A stretch of 44,773 nt of DNA from an uncultured Bacteroides sp. (GTDB taxonomy: Bacteria; Bacteroidota; Bacteroidia; Bacteroidales; Bacteroidaceae), in assembly GCA_949285075.1 (NCBI GenBank), contig CASDXF010000022.1:1-44773 (forward strand). Direction: 5' to 3'. A model generated the notes under the pieces. That model had not been told where the DNA came from and made no database searches. It was given only the letters and a program-made list of their open reading frames with translations. Below, piece by piece: positions 25,312-35,407 of this stretch. Within the stretch, counting starts at the first letter, position 1. Each line of letters starts with the position of its first letter. The position numbers were made by a program, and so were the translations under genes.

Positions 25312-26829
25312 TTAGGGTTTGGGGAACGAGCGTATAACGCCGTCCAGTCTGGGATAACTCTCCCATACGTCAGCGTCGCTGTCCGTGTCGTAACGGGTAT
25401 CCCTTGTCCGTTCGAGGGCCGCGTCCATCTCGTTGCGGAGATTGTTTAGCCTCTCCTCATACGCCTTGTTTCCTATTAGGTTATGCAAGCATCCGGGGTC
25501 GGCTTTGATGTCATATAGTTCCTCGTATGGCCGTTTGGCTGTGGCCCGCAGAAAGTAGGGGTAGATGTCGGCGCTGTCCCTATTATTGACGATGAATCGC
25601 CATGCCGGACCATTGTCTATGTCGAAGTACGCTCCGTGCATCTTCGACAGTTCGCCATCGGGAGTGATGAAGCATGGGGCTCCCGCCGGCCATCTCTCTG
25701 GATGGAAGTTTCTGATGTATAGCAGCTCCGTCGTCCTTAATGCCCGTATGGGATAGCCCAGATTGTCGTATCTGGCCGATGAGTGTCGTTCTCTTCCCGC
25801 CATAATCGAGTTTCTTCGTGTATGCGCTTCCCGCTTCCTGAGGTAAGGCAGCAGGCTGTTTCCTTCTAATTTGCCGGAAGGCTTTATTCCGGCGGCTTCG
25901 AACAGAGTGGGAGCGAGGTCGACGGAGCTTACCAATTCGTCGCTCACTTCTTGTCCGTCTATTTCCTTAAGCCAACATATCGCCAACGGGACGTGTATGC
26001 CGTATTCGAAGCAGTTCGCCTTTGCCGCTGGATAAGGCATGCCGTTGTCAGCCGTTACGATAATCAGCGTGTTTTCCAGTTCTCCGGCCTCTTTCAGCGT
26101 TTGGATAATCTCTTCCAGTTGGCTGTCGCACCATTCAATTTCCGTGGCGTAGTCCAACAGGTCTCCCCTGATTGCCGCCTTGTCGGGGAGGAAGGGGGGA
26201 ACCACGACTTCTTCCGTGCTCCTTCCCTCCTTTTCCCAACTGTCCTTCTCGTATGGGCGGTGTGGTTCGTTGAATCCTACCCAGAAGTAGAACGGTTGGT
26301 TCTTCTCTTTCCGGGCGAGGAACTTCCTGAAGTTGTCGGCGTAGTTTATGCGCGAAATTCCTTTATAGGGAGGGGTCAGTTTACTTTCGTTATATTCCGG
26401 TCCCGCCGGATTCTGCTTACGTCCGGATACCTTCCAGTTACCCGGCCCCCATCCTTTCCCTGTGTAGCCGGTGTGATAGCCGTTCTCCGCCAGTATGTCG
26501 GAGAAGCATTCATACTCGGCCGGAAAAGAGGAAGCGTGTGTGCCCGCCTCTTCGATTTGCCACGGGTAGCGTCCGGTCAGGATAGAGGCTCTCGACGGGC
26601 TGCTTCCGGGCGAGGTGACAAAGGCGTTTCGGAATAGCCAACCGTGTTGCGCCACGAAGTCGAATCCCGGTGTCCGCGCGAGCGTAGAGCCGTAGGCCGA
26701 GGCGTGCGGATAGGACTGGTCGTCGGCAATGACAAACAGGATGTTCGGCCTTTCCGCCGCATGGGAGGAGAGTGCGGGAGCCAATGTGGAGCATGCGGCC
26801 AATGCGTGTAATGTAAATGTCTTATTCAT
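25312..26829 (-). CDS. S-type sulfatase, exported (S1 family)
   Basis: 505 residues with a signal peptide (cleavage after about SSHA, residue 25), so periplasmic or surface. Family S1 features: PNILFVIADDQS with the metal-binding Asp pair D36/D37; the maturation motif S76-S-P-S-R80 followed by ASILTGRYP, where S76 is the residue converted to formylglycine; TGYTGKGWGPGN; NEPHRPY; VTADNGMPYP. A serine rather than cysteine at S76 means it needs an anaerobic radical-SAM maturase, not encoded in the window. The overall pattern resembles the S1_8 (N-sulfoglucosamine sulfohydrolase-like) group, suggesting a sulfated glycosaminoglycan or mucin substrate, but this is tentative. Divergent from the first HU-HIG gene. 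Confidence 0.9.
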   Translation of the reverse strand: MNKTFTLHALAACSTLAPALSSHAAERPNILFVIADDQSYPHASAYGSTLARTPGFDFVAQHGWLFRNAFVTSPGSSPSRASILTGRYPWQIEEAGTHASSFPAEYECFSDILAENGYHTGYTGKGWGPGNWKVSGRKQNPAGPEYNESKLTPPYKGISRINYADNFRKFLARKEKNQPFYFWVGFNEPHRPYEKDSWEKEGRSTEEVVVPPFLPDKAAIRGDLLDYATEIEWCDSQLEEIIQTLKEAGELENTLIIVTADNGMPYPAAKANCFEYGIHVPLAICWLKEIDGQEVSDELVSSVDLAPTLFEAAGIKPSGKLEGNSLLPYLRKREAHTRRNSIMAGRERHSSARYDNLGYPIRALRTTELLYIRNFHPERWPAGAPCFITPDGELSKMHGAYFDIDNGPAWRFIVNNRDSADIYPYFLRATAKRPYEELYDIKADPGCLHNLIGNKAYEERLNNLRNEMDAALERTRDTRYDTDSDADVWESYPRLDGVIRSFPKP

Positions 26830-26849
26830 TGTATCGTTTTGTTTGCTTG

Positions 26850-26857
26850 CGAATATA
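26850..26857 (-). promoter_or_regulatory. Possible -7 element of the sulfatase gene
   Basis: The minus strand reads TATATTCG, matching TAnnTTyG, 21 bp before the ATG. No -33 match. Confidence 0.4.
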
Positions 26858-26926
26858 CGAAGAATCTTTCATTTCGCTTCCCGTCTTCTTCTTTTTTGTA
26901 TTCGGAAGGAAAGAACCGACTTCTTT

Positions 26927-26958
26927 TTTGTTTTCTGTGGATATTTGTTGTATATTTG
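26927..26958 (+). promoter_or_regulatory. Promoter of the first HU-HIG gene
   Basis: TTTG (26927-26930), 20 bases, TATATTTG (26951-26958): full consensus. Transcription would start near 26965, just before the 22-bp repeat array, so the array would be transcribed as a leader. Confidence 0.7.
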
Positions 26959-26978
26959 ACATGCCTTTGATAACGGAC

Positions 26979-27066
26979 CACTTTCGTGGTTCATACGGCT
27001 CACCCGGGTGGTTCGCATGGTTCACCCGGGTGGTTCGTTCGGTTCACCCGGGTGGGCCGTTGAGAT
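26979..27066 (+). repeat. Four tandem 22-bp units with palindromic cores, upstream of HU-HIG gene 1
   Basis: The perfect 10-bp palindrome CACCCGGGTG occurs at 27001, 27023 and 27045, exactly 22 bp apart; a degenerate copy CACTTTCGTG is at 26979, again 22 bp away. Between the cores the spacers are also similar (GGTTCGCATGGTT-like, becoming divergent at the last unit). The array ends 28 bp before the HU-HIG ATG and lies just after its promoter. Confidence 0.85.
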
Positions 27067-27094
27067 TGTGGTATATGACACATAAATTAAAGAT

Positions 27095-27709
27095 ATGGCT
27101 ATAGTTTACGATTGGTACGAGAATCCCGGCGCTACCGAGGATTCAGAGGAAAGGGCGTTGCATCCTCGGCTGTTCCTGAACGGTAAAGTAAGTACTGCCG
27201 ACCTTTGCGAGCGGATTCACGAGCGCAGTTCGCTTTCCGTTGGAGACGTGAAAAGCGCTTTTGATACGTTAGCGCAACTTTGCGCCGAGGAGTTGCGCGA
27301 AGGTAGAGAGATACATATTGAGGGCTTGGGATACTTTGCCCCAACATTGAAGAGCACCGAGACGGTGACCCGCTCGACTTCTCACAAGTCGGGGAAACTG
27401 GCGCTGAAGACGGTGAGCTTCCGGCCCGATGCCCGTCTGAAAAGTAGGTTGGCCGGGATAAAGGCGGTGCGTAGCGGGAATACTCGTCACTCGGCATCTT
27501 GTTCGGCGGAGATGATAGATACCCGGCTGACGGCTTTCTTTGCCGAGCACGACATGATGTTCCGTTCAGACTTTCAAGAACTGTTCGGCATGACCCGTAC
27601 TACGGCCAATCGTCATTTGCGACGGTTGGTGGAAGGGGGTAAGTTGGTCAATATAGGTCAACGCTTTCATCCGGTCTACGTTCTTGGAAAATCGAAAGTT
27701 GAGAAGTGA
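27095..27709 (+). CDS. HU-family DNA-binding protein with C-terminal winged helix (HU-HIG type), copy 1
   Basis: 204 residues. The first about 110 resemble an HU/IHF fold in the divergent Bacteroidetes form: VYDWYENPG opening, LNGKVSTADLCERIHERSSLSVGDVKSAFDTLAQLCAEELREG for the helices, IHIEGLGYFAPTL for the beta arm base. Residues about 130-200 form a winged-helix-like unit (IDTRLTAFFAEHDMMFRSDFQELFGMTRTTANRHLRRLVEGGKLVNIGQ) that may read a specific DNA sequence. It likely binds DNA near its own gene. It starts after the 22-bp array and is followed 20 bp later by the GH115-like gene in the same direction. A homologue with the same layout is at 43887-44525. Family function is not established. 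Confidence 0.85.
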   Translation: MAIVYDWYENPGATEDSEERALHPRLFLNGKVSTADLCERIHERSSLSVGDVKSAFDTLAQLCAEELREGREIHIEGLGYFAPTLKSTETVTRSTSHKSGKLALKTVSFRPDARLKSRLAGIKAVRSGNTRHSASCSAEMIDTRLTAFFAEHDMMFRSDFQELFGMTRTTANRHLRRLVEGGKLVNIGQRFHPVYVLGKSKVEK

Positions 27710-27729
27710 GAATTTAAATAAACAAGGAA

Positions 27730-29805
27730 ATGATGAAAACATATAGGGTAGTGTGGTTGGCGGTGTTGGCGGCCTTATGCGCCGTCTCTGTTCCGCTTTG
27801 CGCCAAAGGGTACGCTTCCGCTTGCGTGCTGAAGGCGGGTAATTTCAGGTTGGTGGTTGCAGATGAGGAGTGTGGGCCGGTCCGGCTTGCGGCGGAGACC
27901 CTTTGCCGTGACTTTGAGAAGGTGATGCGCTATCGGCCAGAGATTTCGTCCGCTACGGACGGCTCTGGCGTGACTGTCATGGTCGTAAATGAGGCTACGT
28001 CCTCTCCTTTGCGTAGCTTGTCGTCCCTGCGGACATTGGACGGCTTTGAGTCGCACCGTATATATTGCGACCCGGAAGAGGGACGCGTTTACTTGCATGG
28101 CAAGGACATGCGGGGGACTATTTACGCCATCTATACTTTCAGCGAGCGTTTCTTGGAAGTTCCTCCGTTGTGGTATTTCTCTTCGTGGGAGCCTCAATTG
28201 AAGGATGAAGTTAGCGTAGACGCCGGTTACGATTGCTTCGTAAAGTCGCCTCAGGTCCGTTATCGGGCGTGGTTCCCCAATGATACGGATTTGTTCACGC
28301 CGTGGCGTAAGCTGTCGAGAGACAATGACGAGCTTTGGCTGGAGACCATGCTTCGGCTAAAACTGAATACGGTGGAGTTGGAAGCTACGGTGACCTATCC
28401 GGATTATAAGTTGAACAGTCAGGCTGCTTTGTTGCGCAAGTATGGGCTGATATTGACTTCGCATCATCACGTGGCGTGTAACAACAACTTGAAGAATTGG
28501 GGCGGGTATTGGCGGAAAGTGCGAGGTGTGGAACCTCCGAAGCTGCTGTTGGCTAACGAGGCCGCTTTGCGCGAGTTTTGGGAGTATAGCGTGGAGACTG
28601 TATGCCGGAATGAGCAGGAAAACTTGTGGCAGATATCGTTCCGGGGGATAGGCGACCAACCTTTCTGGGCCGCCTTCGCCGACGCTCCGAAAGATGATAG
28701 GGAACGGGCGGAAGTGATAAACCGCATGATTCGCATTCAGCTTGAGATAATAAAGAAAGCCACCGGCGAGCGGGACCCGTTTGTGCGCATGACATTCTAC
28801 GATGAATTGTCGGACTTGCTGGCTAAGGGGTATCTGAAACCCCCAACAGGAGAAAACATGCTTTGGACTTTTGTGGCCGGGAGGAGAGACCACTATCCTT
28901 ACGATGACTTGGTGGCCTTTGACGCGGCGAGGAAGGTTAAGCTAGGGTATTACATGAACCTGCAATTCACTTCTACCGGAGCTCATCTGGCCGCGGCTGA
29001 AGGCCCGTGGAAGATGGAGGCCAATTACCGCTACGTCAATAGCCGGGGTCCGCTGACCTTCTCGGTGGTCAATGCGGGCAACCTGCGCGAGTTTGTGATG
29101 GAGATGGCGGCCAATGCCCGCATGATGTGGAACATGGATACGTATGATACGGACGCCTTTTTGCGGGAGTTCTGCGCCCAGTATTTCGGCGAGCGCTTCG
29201 CCGATGAGGCGGTACGGCTCTATCGGGATTATTATTACGCCTATTGGCGGCAGAAACCGTCGGAGTTCGCCGGGATGGACCGACAGTATATTTTCCAAGA
29301 CTTGCGTTACGCCCGTGTATTCGATCAGATAGGACGCCGATTCCGCGACTTCTCGCCCAATCCGTTGCGCGACATCGGTTTTGAGCGAGTGCCCGGGCGC
29401 ACGTTTCGGATAGATGGCGGCAATCAGGTTGATTCGCTGATTAAGGGGACGGGCGAGGCCGCCGTCCGTTTCGGCGAGGTTGCCCGTCGTTGTGACTCGC
29501 TGATGGAGCGCCTTCCCGAACAGTCGCGTCGCTTTTTCAGGGATAACCTGAGTGCGCCTTGTCGTTATATGGAAGCGTTAAGTCATTCTCTGCATAGCTT
29601 TGTGCTCGCTTATAAGGAGCGGAACGCGGATAAGCGGAAAGTCTGTCTGGCTACCTCCCTCGAAGCTCTGCAACGTGCGCGCGACGCTTTGTATGAAACC
29701 CAAGAGGGCGTGTTCGCCACTTGGTACGCGGGTGACGCGAAGAACGGAAAGTTTAACATTCCAGATAAGCTGGCTTTACTGCGTCGTCTGCTTGATGAGA
29801 ATTGA
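27730..29805 (+). CDS. GH115-like glycoside hydrolase (alpha-glucuronidase family), exported
   Basis: 691 residues with a signal peptide (MMKTYRVVWLAVLAALCAVSVPLCAKG). The sequence follows the GH115 pattern: an N-terminal alpha/beta domain (FRLVVADEECGPVRLAAETLCRDFEKV; VMVVNEATSSPL), then GKDMRGTIYAIYTFSERFLEVPPLWYF leading into a barrel with NDTDLFTPWRKL and LKLNTVELEA. GH115 enzymes remove glucuronic acid or its methyl ether from xylan-type side chains. It is shorter than characterised GH115 enzymes, as far as I recall, and its catalytic residues cannot be assigned by eye, so the substrate is uncertain. It begins 20 bp after HU-HIG copy 1 and probably shares its transcript. A second in-frame ATG at 27733 is possible. 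Confidence 0.75.
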   Translation: MMKTYRVVWLAVLAALCAVSVPLCAKGYASACVLKAGNFRLVVADEECGPVRLAAETLCRDFEKVMRYRPEISSATDGSGVTVMVVNEATSSPLRSLSSLRTLDGFESHRIYCDPEEGRVYLHGKDMRGTIYAIYTFSERFLEVPPLWYFSSWEPQLKDEVSVDAGYDCFVKSPQVRYRAWFPNDTDLFTPWRKLSRDNDELWLETMLRLKLNTVELEATVTYPDYKLNSQAALLRKYGLILTSHHHVACNNNLKNWGGYWRKVRGVEPPKLLLANEAALREFWEYSVETVCRNEQENLWQISFRGIGDQPFWAAFADAPKDDRERAEVINRMIRIQLEIIKKATGERDPFVRMTFYDELSDLLAKGYLKPPTGENMLWTFVAGRRDHYPYDDLVAFDAARKVKLGYYMNLQFTSTGAHLAAAEGPWKMEANYRYVNSRGPLTFSVVNAGNLREFVMEMAANARMMWNMDTYDTDAFLREFCAQYFGERFADEAVRLYRDYYYAYWRQKPSEFAGMDRQYIFQDLRYARVFDQIGRRFRDFSPNPLRDIGFERVPGRTFRIDGGNQVDSLIKGTGEAAVRFGEVARRCDSLMERLPEQSRRFFRDNLSAPCRYMEALSHSLHSFVLAYKERNADKRKVCLATSLEALQRARDALYETQEGVFATWYAGDAKNGKFNIPDKLALLRRLLDEN

Positions 29806-29892
29806 TAGACGGGAAGCGAGAGTTGAGAATTGAGGAGAACGGACGCTGTGAGTCGCTTGGACTGTTAAAATGTCATCTTTGTGGTCGAAGTA

Positions 29893-29924
29893 TTTCACTA
29901 ACCGGAATAAAAGTTGTATATTTG
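29893..29924 (+). promoter_or_regulatory. Promoter of guaB
   Basis: TATATTTG (29917-29924), perfect -7 box, with TTTC (29893-29896) 20 bases upstream as an imperfect -33. Confidence 0.6.
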
Positions 29925-29941
29925 CACGCAATAAATTCTAA

Positions 29942-31432
<1,491 letters not shown>

Positions 31433-31467
31433 GAAAGAGATTTTTTATAATTGTTTAAATATGTAAG

Positions 31468-31524
31468 GTGACGGACGTGGAGAGTATTGTCGTTCATTAT
31501 TCTCTGGTGTCCGTCACTTTCTTG
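31468..31524 (+). terminator. Terminator-like hairpin after guaB
   Basis: GTGACGGAC (31468-31476) pairs with GTCCGTCAC (31509-31517), with further partial pairing inside; the tail TTTCTTGTTG is a weak T-tract. Confidence 0.5.
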
Positions 31525-31557
31525 TTGTAGGCGTAAGGCAGACGGGAGGTGAATGTC

Positions 31558-33096
31558 ATGAGAAAATGGTTTTGGACATTCGTCATGTGCTTTCAGGGGG
31601 CGTTAGTTTTTTCTCAAAAAGACTCTGTTGTGTTACGGGTTAATGGCGAGGAAGTGAACCGTTCGGAGTTTGTGCGTGACTATCGGCTTCATGCGGGAAG
31701 CCTTTCCCCTAAGGAGTATGCGGACGCTTTTGTGTTGCGCAGGCTGCAAGTGGCGGCGGCGTTGGCGGAAGGTGTGGACACGACCGCCGTGTTCCTCGAA
31801 CAGCATAGGAGACACCGGAATGAATTGATGCGGGCTTGCCTGATGGAGGGACCGGAAACGGACAGCTGCAAGCGTGCGCTTTATGTTGGCGACATGGCGC
31901 AACGCCATGCGGCCCGGGTGAAATTGGCGCAGGTGTTTAGACGTTTGCCGCAAACTGTAACCGTTACTCGGCTTCGTAAAGAGACGAAACTTGCTGATTC
32001 GCTTTATCAGGCGATGCTAAGCCGTTCAGATGTGGATTTCGATTACTGGGTGGAGCGATATTCGGACGATAAGGCTGTTTGGTGGGCGGAGCCGCATAGG
32101 TTGACTCCAGAGTTTGAAGAAACGATTCTTTCGTTAAAGGAAGGTGAGGTTTCCAAGCCATTCTTCAGTCCGGAAGGACTGCATATATTGAAATTGTTGG
32201 AACGGGAGGAGCCGTGGACCTATGACTCGTGGTCGGGAGAATTTGCTAAACGGTTAGAGCGGCGAATGATGACGGGACGTGGGGACGTTGTGACGGAGCG
32301 GCTGAAAAAGGAGTTAAATTATGCGCCGAATCGTATAGGAATAGAAGAATTGCTGCGTTCTGGAAGTACGGAAAAGGCGTTGTTTACGATAGGAGGACAG
32401 GAATACACGGGAGCGATGTTCAGTCTTTTTTCTTCTTCCTGCCCATTTGCCGTCGGCCGCCAGTTAGAGCTGTTCACGGTTAAATCGTTGCTTGATTATG
32501 TCGATACGTATATGGAAGACGTTTTTCCTGAAACGGCGCGTATGCTGCGCGAACATGACGAGGATTATCTTGCGACGGAGGCGAAACGGCGTAACGTAGA
32601 GATTCCGGCGACGAACGATCGGGCCGCATGGGTCGCCTACTTTGAGGTACATCGTTCGGATTATCGTTGGGACACTCCCCGTTATAAAGGAGCCGTGTTG
32701 CATTGCGTAAGTAGAAAAGTAGCCAGAAAAGTAAAGAGACTACTGAAGAAGACTCGAATAGAGGAATGGCAGGATGTAATCGATAAAGCGTTTAACTGTG
32801 GAGGTAAGGAGACGGTAAGGATGGAATGCGGTATGTTCGCCATTGGCGATAACGAATATATAGACGACAGGATATTCAAGGTGGAAAAGGCGGAGCCGAT
32901 GCCACTTTATCCCTTTACGGTGACGGTGGGATGGATACGGAAAGGTCCGGAAGACTGCCGCGAGGTGGAGGAGTGCGTCAAGCGGGACTATCGTGACTAT
33001 CTTGATAGCCGTTGGAAGCGCAAATTGCTTGATTCCTCTAAGGTTGAAATTAACCAAGAGGTTTTAAAAACCGTTAATAATAATAGCCCTAATTGA
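31558..33096 (+). CDS. PpiC-type peptidyl-prolyl isomerase / periplasmic chaperone
   Basis: 512 residues from the ATG at 31558; GGGAGGT 8 bases upstream is one of the few Shine-Dalgarno-like sequences in the window and decides this start over a GTG at 31549. Signal peptide MRKWFWTFVMCFQGALVFSQ. Then a SurA-like helical region (VNRSEFVRDYRLHAGSLSPKEYADAFVLRRLQVAAAL) and one parvulin domain (about 155-215: DVDFDYWVERYSDDKAVWWAEPHRLTPEFEETILSLKEGEVSKPFFSPEGLHILKL). Parvulins catalyse proline isomerisation and escort outer-membrane proteins through the periplasm. The C-terminal half has no recognised domain. First gene of a five-gene run to mutL. Confidence 0.82.
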   Translation: MRKWFWTFVMCFQGALVFSQKDSVVLRVNGEEVNRSEFVRDYRLHAGSLSPKEYADAFVLRRLQVAAALAEGVDTTAVFLEQHRRHRNELMRACLMEGPETDSCKRALYVGDMAQRHAARVKLAQVFRRLPQTVTVTRLRKETKLADSLYQAMLSRSDVDFDYWVERYSDDKAVWWAEPHRLTPEFEETILSLKEGEVSKPFFSPEGLHILKLLEREEPWTYDSWSGEFAKRLERRMMTGRGDVVTERLKKELNYAPNRIGIEELLRSGSTEKALFTIGGQEYTGAMFSLFSSSCPFAVGRQLELFTVKSLLDYVDTYMEDVFPETARMLREHDEDYLATEAKRRNVEIPATNDRAAWVAYFEVHRSDYRWDTPRYKGAVLHCVSRKVARKVKRLLKKTRIEEWQDVIDKAFNCGGKETVRMECGMFAIGDNEYIDDRIFKVEKAEPMPLYPFTVTVGWIRKGPEDCREVEECVKRDYRDYLDSRWKRKLLDSSKVEINQEVLKTVNNNSPN

Positions 33097-33140
33097 TTAT
33101 TCGCTATCTTCGTACCTCGAATGAACAGAAATCACGGATA

Positions 33141-33986
33141 ATGCGAGCGACGGTCTTCTTGCTGATAGCTTTTTTTTGTTGTGGGGCGTGTAAGGATTTG
33201 CACGACCATAAAGGGAAGACTCCTTTGGTGGAGATTGACGGTAATTTCCTATATAAGGAAGATATGCTGTCGGCGCTTCCTGTCGGATTGTCGAAGGATG
33301 ACAGTCTGCTTTTTGCCGAGCGCTATATCCGTAGTTGGGCCGAAGATGTTTTGTTATATGAAAAAGCAAAAGACAATATTCCAGACAATATAGACATAGA
33401 CAAGTTGGTCGATAACTATCGGAAGGCCTTGATTATGCATGTCTATCAGCAAGAGCTTATAAGCGAACAGGTGAATAACGAGATCTCAGAACAAGAAATG
33501 GTGGATTACTATGATAAGAATAAGGAGCTGTTTAAGTTAGAATACCCACTGATTAAGGGGCTTTTTATTAAAGTGCCGTTAACGGCCCCTCGGTTGAGCA
33601 GTGTTCGGAGATGGTATAAGACGGAGACGCAAGAAGCTGTGGAGAACTTGGAAAAGTATAGTTTGCAGAATGCGGTAAAATATGAATATTTTTATGATAA
33701 GTGGATTTCAGTGACGGATATGTTGGATGTGATTCCGCTTAACGTGAATGAACCGGAGAAATATTTGGAAGCTCATCGTCACGTGGAACTAAAGGATACG
33801 GCGTTCTACTATTTCTTGAATGTGAGCGACTATCGCAAGGCGGGTGAGGAAATGCCTTATGGGTTTGCTCGTGTGGAAGTAAAAGAGCTGTTGACTAATC
33901 AAAAACAGGTTGGATTTATGAAAAAAGTTAAGAATGACCTTTATCAAAGGGCAGTAGACAAAAAACGGATTGTATATAACTATTGA
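33141..33986 (+). CDS. Lipoprotein related to peptidyl-prolyl isomerases
   Basis: 281 residues from the ATG at 33141; earlier in-frame starts would bury the lipoprotein signal MRATVFLLIAFFCCGAC (lipidated C17). SurA-like helices (YKEDMLSALPVGLSKDDSLLFAERYIRSWAEDVLLYEKAK; NEISEQEMVDYYDKNKELFKLEYPLIKGLFIKV) are present but no clear parvulin active domain, so it may be a substrate-binding chaperone only. It sits between the PpiC-type protein and SurA, which fits a role in outer-membrane protein biogenesis. Function not proven. Confidence 0.72.
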   Translation: MRATVFLLIAFFCCGACKDLHDHKGKTPLVEIDGNFLYKEDMLSALPVGLSKDDSLLFAERYIRSWAEDVLLYEKAKDNIPDNIDIDKLVDNYRKALIMHVYQQELISEQVNNEISEQEMVDYYDKNKELFKLEYPLIKGLFIKVPLTAPRLSSVRRWYKTETQEAVENLEKYSLQNAVKYEYFYDKWISVTDMLDVIPLNVNEPEKYLEAHRHVELKDTAFYYFLNVSDYRKAGEEMPYGFARVEVKELLTNQKQVGFMKKVKNDLYQRAVDKKRIVYNY

Positions 33987-33997
33987 TAAGAAAAATA

Positions 33998-35386
33998 ATG
34001 AGGAAGTTTATAAACTTTAGATTTATTGTTACCCTTGTTCTGGCTGTAATGGGGAATGTCGTGATTTATGCTCAGGACAACGTAATTGATGAGGTTGTTT
34101 GGGTTGTGGGTGACGAGGCTATATTGAAGTCGGATGTGGAAGAGGCTCGGATGGATGCCTTGTATAGGGGGCGTCCGTTTAATGGAGATCCTTATTGTAT
34201 TATTCCAGAAGAATTGGCCGTACAGAAATTGCTATTGAATCAAGCGAAGTTGGACAGTATAGAAGTGTCTGAATCAGAAGTTATCCAACAGGTTGACATG
34301 ATGGTTAATATGTACGTGGAGGAAGTAGGAGGCGGCTCTATGGAGAAACTGGAGGAGTATTTTAATAAGTCCGCTACTCAAATACGAGAGACTTTGCGCG
34401 AGAACGCTCGTGACGGATTAACTGTACAACGGATGAAAAGCCAGTTGGTCGGCGAGGTAAAAGTAACTCCGGCTGAGGTACGCCGTTATTTCAAGGATCT
34501 TCCGCAGGATAGCATTCCTTATGTGCCTACTCAGGTTGAAGTGCAGATTATTGTATTGAAGCCGAAGATTCCGATGTCGGAAATTGAGAATGTGAAGAGT
34601 AGACTGCGTGACTATGCCGATCGTGTGACGAAAGGCGAGACGGAGTTTTCCACATTAGCTCTCATGTATTCTGAAGATAAGTCTTCAGCCATACGTGGAG
34701 GTGAGGTGGGCTTCATGGGGCGGGGTATGTTAGATCCCGCTTATGCGAACGTGGCGTTCAGTTTACAGGATCCGAAAAAAGTATCTAAGATTGTGGAGTC
34801 AGAGTTTGGCTTTCACATTATTCAGCTGATTGAGAAGCGTGGAGATAGGGTGAATACTCGGCATATTTTGTTGCGGCCGAAAGTATCGGAAGAGGAATTG
34901 ACCAAAACTTGTGCCCGGTTGGATTCTATTGCGGACGATATTCGTAATAATAAGTTCACCTTTGACGATGCGGCGGCAGTGCTTTCGCAGGATAAGGATA
35001 CGCGGAATAATCATGGTCTTATGGTGAATGTGAATGAGAATACAGGGGTTACAACTTCTAGGTTTGAGATGCAGGACCTTCCGCAAGACGTAGCCAAGAT
35101 GGTTGACCAAATGAATGTGGGTGAAGTATCAAAGGCGTTTACGATGGTTAGCGAGAAAGACGGTAAGGAAGTATGTGCTATCGTGAAGCTAAAGTCGAAG
35201 ATTAATGGACATAAAGCTACCATTTCGGAGGATTATCAGGCTTTGAAGAGCATTGTGGAAGAAAAGCGCAAGGAAGAGATTATACATAAGTGGATATTAC
35301 AAAAGCAAAAGCAGACTTACGTGCGTATTAATCCGAAATGGCAAAAATGCGAGTTCAAGTATCCGGGATGGATAAAGAGGGATTAA
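33998..35386 (+). CDS. surA: SurA-type periplasmic chaperone / peptidyl-prolyl isomerase
   Basis: 462 residues from the ATG at 33998 (an upstream TTG at 33983 is rejected). Signal peptide ends near VIYAQ. The N-terminal domain (DNVIDEVVWVVGDEAILKSDVEEAR) is the SurA signature; two parvulin domains follow, the first at about 170-270 (VEVQIIVLKPKIPMSEIENVKSRL... GGEVGFMGRGMLDPAYANVAFSL... VESEFGFHIIQLIEKRGDRVNTRHIL), the second at about 275-390. SurA delivers outer-membrane proteins to the assembly machine. It starts 11 bp after the lipoprotein gene and is followed by an OstA-like gene, a logical partner in envelope biogenesis. Confidence 0.92.
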   Translation: MRKFINFRFIVTLVLAVMGNVVIYAQDNVIDEVVWVVGDEAILKSDVEEARMDALYRGRPFNGDPYCIIPEELAVQKLLLNQAKLDSIEVSESEVIQQVDMMVNMYVEEVGGGSMEKLEEYFNKSATQIRETLRENARDGLTVQRMKSQLVGEVKVTPAEVRRYFKDLPQDSIPYVPTQVEVQIIVLKPKIPMSEIENVKSRLRDYADRVTKGETEFSTLALMYSEDKSSAIRGGEVGFMGRGMLDPAYANVAFSLQDPKKVSKIVESEFGFHIIQLIEKRGDRVNTRHILLRPKVSEEELTKTCARLDSIADDIRNNKFTFDDAAAVLSQDKDTRNNHGLMVNVNENTGVTTSRFEMQDLPQDVAKMVDQMNVGEVSKAFTMVSEKDGKEVCAIVKLKSKINGHKATISEDYQALKSIVEEKRKEEIIHKWILQKQKQTYVRINPKWQKCEFKYPGWIKRD

Positions 35387-35407
35387 AGCCAAACGACTTG
35401 ACTTTAT

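Noticed and set aside
26979-27066. CRISPR array
   Set aside because: The 22-bp period leaves no spacers of CRISPR size, spacers are similar to each other, and no cas gene is present.
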